In this document: piece by piece, positions 43,130 to 43,857 of the stretch
Layout of the letters: each line of letters opens with the position of its first letter
Position numbering within the stretch: position 1 is the first letter of the stretch
Source of the DNA: Thermoplasmata archaeon
GTDB taxonomy: Archaea; Thermoplasmatota; Thermoplasmata; UBA10834
NCBI GenBank assembly: GCA_029864565.1
Contig: JAOTTD010000015.1
Span: 1 to 43,857, forward strand
Direction of reading: 5' to 3'
DNA length: 43,857 bases
Translations under genes and position numbers: made by a program
Notes under the pieces: generated by a model
The model's input: only the letters and a program-made list of their open reading frames with translations
Database searches by the model: none
Told to the model about the DNA's origin: nothing

Positions 43130-43594
43130 TATGGATCGATTGTTCTCGACTGAGTCATTCGAGTATCTGTTGGAGAATATCTTCGATTCTGCGACGGATT
43201 CCAATCGAAGAACTAAAGGGTAAATAGGCTGGGTGGAGAGGCATGACGAACACCTCTTTTGTGAAAAAGTTGTGGGTGGTTCGAAATTCTGGAGGAAATG
43301 GCGAGGTGTGTTGGTGATGCCTCTCCATGTTGGAGATCGGCAGGCTATGCCCACGCCTGCCAGACCTTACATTGGAGGCACTGTATTTAATCCTTTTTGG
43401 TGCGACCTTCAATCTATCCATTTCATCTGTAATATCAGAGTCTTATAGTATTGACGCCTGCGAAAAGGTCGTGAGACTGCTGATTGAACTCCGGCAACCG
43501 AAACGAGTGCGTCGCTGACTGAGAACTAGCCTGCCGTTCGTTCAATTTCGCACTGCGAATCTTTATTATCCTTTCAGCGTCTTCTGCGGTTCGC
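43130..43594. other. Intergenic region with long inverted repeat, 465 bases
   Basis: No supported protein gene. A 22-24 base imperfect inverted repeat, GGAGAGGCATGACGAACACC(TC) at 43235-43256 and its partner at 43303-43326, could form a strong hairpin with a 46-base loop. A second perfect hairpin, GGCAGGC at 43339-43345 with GCCTGCC at 43355-43361, follows. GGGTAAATAG at 43218-43227 could be a TATA box about 20 bases before the repeat. The region may hold a structured small RNA or the remnant of a small mobile element. A CTTTATTATC at 43561-43570 is the likely tRNA promoter. Confidence 0.45.
43235..43326 (+). repeat. Imperfect inverted repeat (22/24 bases)
   Basis: The left arm (43235-43256) and right arm (43303-43326) are complementary apart from a two-base insertion and one or two mismatches, including a run of nine perfect pairs at the outer end (GGAGAGGCA with TGCCTCTCC). 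Spacing between arms is 46 bases. Confidence 0.75.
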
Positions 43595-43679
43595 GCGAGG
43601 GTAGCCAAGCTCGGTCAAAGGCGACAGACTCAAGATCTGTTCTCGCAGGAGTCCCCCGGTTCAAATCCGGGCCCTCGCA
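43595..43679 (+). tRNA. tRNA-Leu (anticodon CAA)
   Basis: An 85-base class II tRNA. Acceptor stem GCGAGGG (43595-43601) pairs with CCCTCGC (43672-43678), discriminator A at 43679. The anticodon stem ACAGA/TCTGT encloses loop CTCAAGA with anticodon CAA at 43631-43633; a 14-base variable arm (43641-43654) and T-arm CCCGG-TTCAAAT-CCGGG follow. It reads UUG. CCA is not encoded and no intron is present. A TATA element (CTTTATTATC) ends 24 bases upstream. Confidence 0.97.
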
Positions 43680-43729
43680 CATTTTTTACCAGTAAATATT
43701 ATATAGGCCAGACTTTTATTCACCTACTA

Positions 43730-43857
43730 ATGAAAAAAGCGCCCGGAAGACCGAATTTGGGCAAAACCAAGACCATCAAACAGAGAGCGCTAACAGTGTA
43801 TCTTCCGACGGAAGAGATGATCGAGAAATGGAAGTCCGAGGCCGAGAGATACGGCGT
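43730..43857 (+). CDS. Small basic protein, partial at right edge (possible RHH-type, element-borne)
   Basis: The first 42 codons are in the window; the gene continues to the right. It opens M-K-K-A-P-G-R-P-N-L-G-K-T-K-T-I-K and continues Q-R-A-L-T-V-Y-L-P-T-E-E-M-I-E-K-W. A basic tail with GRP (AT-hook-like) followed by a strand A-L-T-V-Y-L-P and a helix is the pattern of small ribbon-helix-helix proteins often found on plasmids and integrated elements. An AT-rich spacer with TATTATATAG (43698-43707) lies 23-32 bases upstream, indicating a leaderless ATG at 43730. Its base composition upstream differs from the GC-rich neighbourhood, and it sits 50 bases after a tRNA 3' end, a common integration site. 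The family is not certain. Confidence 0.6.
   Translation, partial: MKKAPGRPNLGKTKTIKQRALTVYLPTEEMIEKWKSEAERYG

Overview
The window is archaeal chromosomal DNA, most likely from a member of the Thermoplasmatota (Thermoplasmata-type). Archaeal markers are the large subunit of DNA polymerase D, RNA polymerase subunit D carrying an iron-sulfur domain, the S13-S4-S11-RpoD gene order, an archaeal alanyl-tRNA synthetase, type II methionine aminopeptidase, NikR, and TATA boxes about 25-30 bases upstream of leaderless or nearly leaderless starts. A complete 23S rRNA gene stands alone, with no 16S upstream and no 5S downstream. Unlinked rRNA genes are known in Thermoplasma and relatives. The lineage assignment is an inference; no species is claimed.

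Layout. 1-6.5 kb: a sparse accessory stretch with the start of an MttB-family methyltransferase, an M24 peptidase, a DUF389 membrane protein, small unknown genes, a membrane-anchored protein with six Asp/Cys-rich octapeptide repeats, and a GAF-like protein; several 400-520 base gaps lie between them. 6.7-8.1 kb: a DUF362 protein and a TIGR00725-type Rossmann protein. 8.2-12.3 kb: a five-gene operon of a helical protein, an SPFH protein with zinc ribbons, two membrane zinc-ribbon proteins and a soluble relative, resembling the bacterial YdjFGHI membrane-stress module. 12.3-13 kb: a ModE-like HTH fused to a NUDIX hydrolase. 13-15.3 kb: the most unusual locus, three tandem paralogous small membrane proteins with conserved SYPY and C-terminal YGx(Y/F) motifs, followed by a radical SAM/SPASM enzyme; a methyltransferase-TPR protein and urocanate hydratase lie upstream.

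18.4-31.6 kb is mostly core information processing: NOG1 GTPase, DP2, then on the opposite strand rps13-rps4-rps11-rpoD, NikR, a VIT1/CCC1 transporter coupled to alaS, a flavoprotein reductase and a zinc-ribbon membrane protein. 31.7-34.6 kb is the 23S rRNA gene on the minus strand, flanked by a 14-base perfect processing stem and driven by a strong TATA promoter.

34.8-43.9 kb: a single-pass membrane protein, a histidine phosphatase, a HAD hydrolase, sucCD (whose promoter shares 14 bases with the rRNA promoter), a two-pass membrane protein with a roadblock-like cytosolic region next to a Ras/Rab-like GTPase, an overlapping run of metallo-beta-lactamase fold protein, TsaC/Sua5 and methionine aminopeptidase, tRNA-Leu(CAA), and at the edge the start of a small basic protein that may mark an element integrated next to the tRNA.

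The best candidates for an undescribed system are the radical SAM locus at 13.07-15.28 kb, the SPFH/zinc-ribbon operon at 8.2-12.3 kb and the roadblock-like/Ras-like pair at 39.4-40.9 kb.
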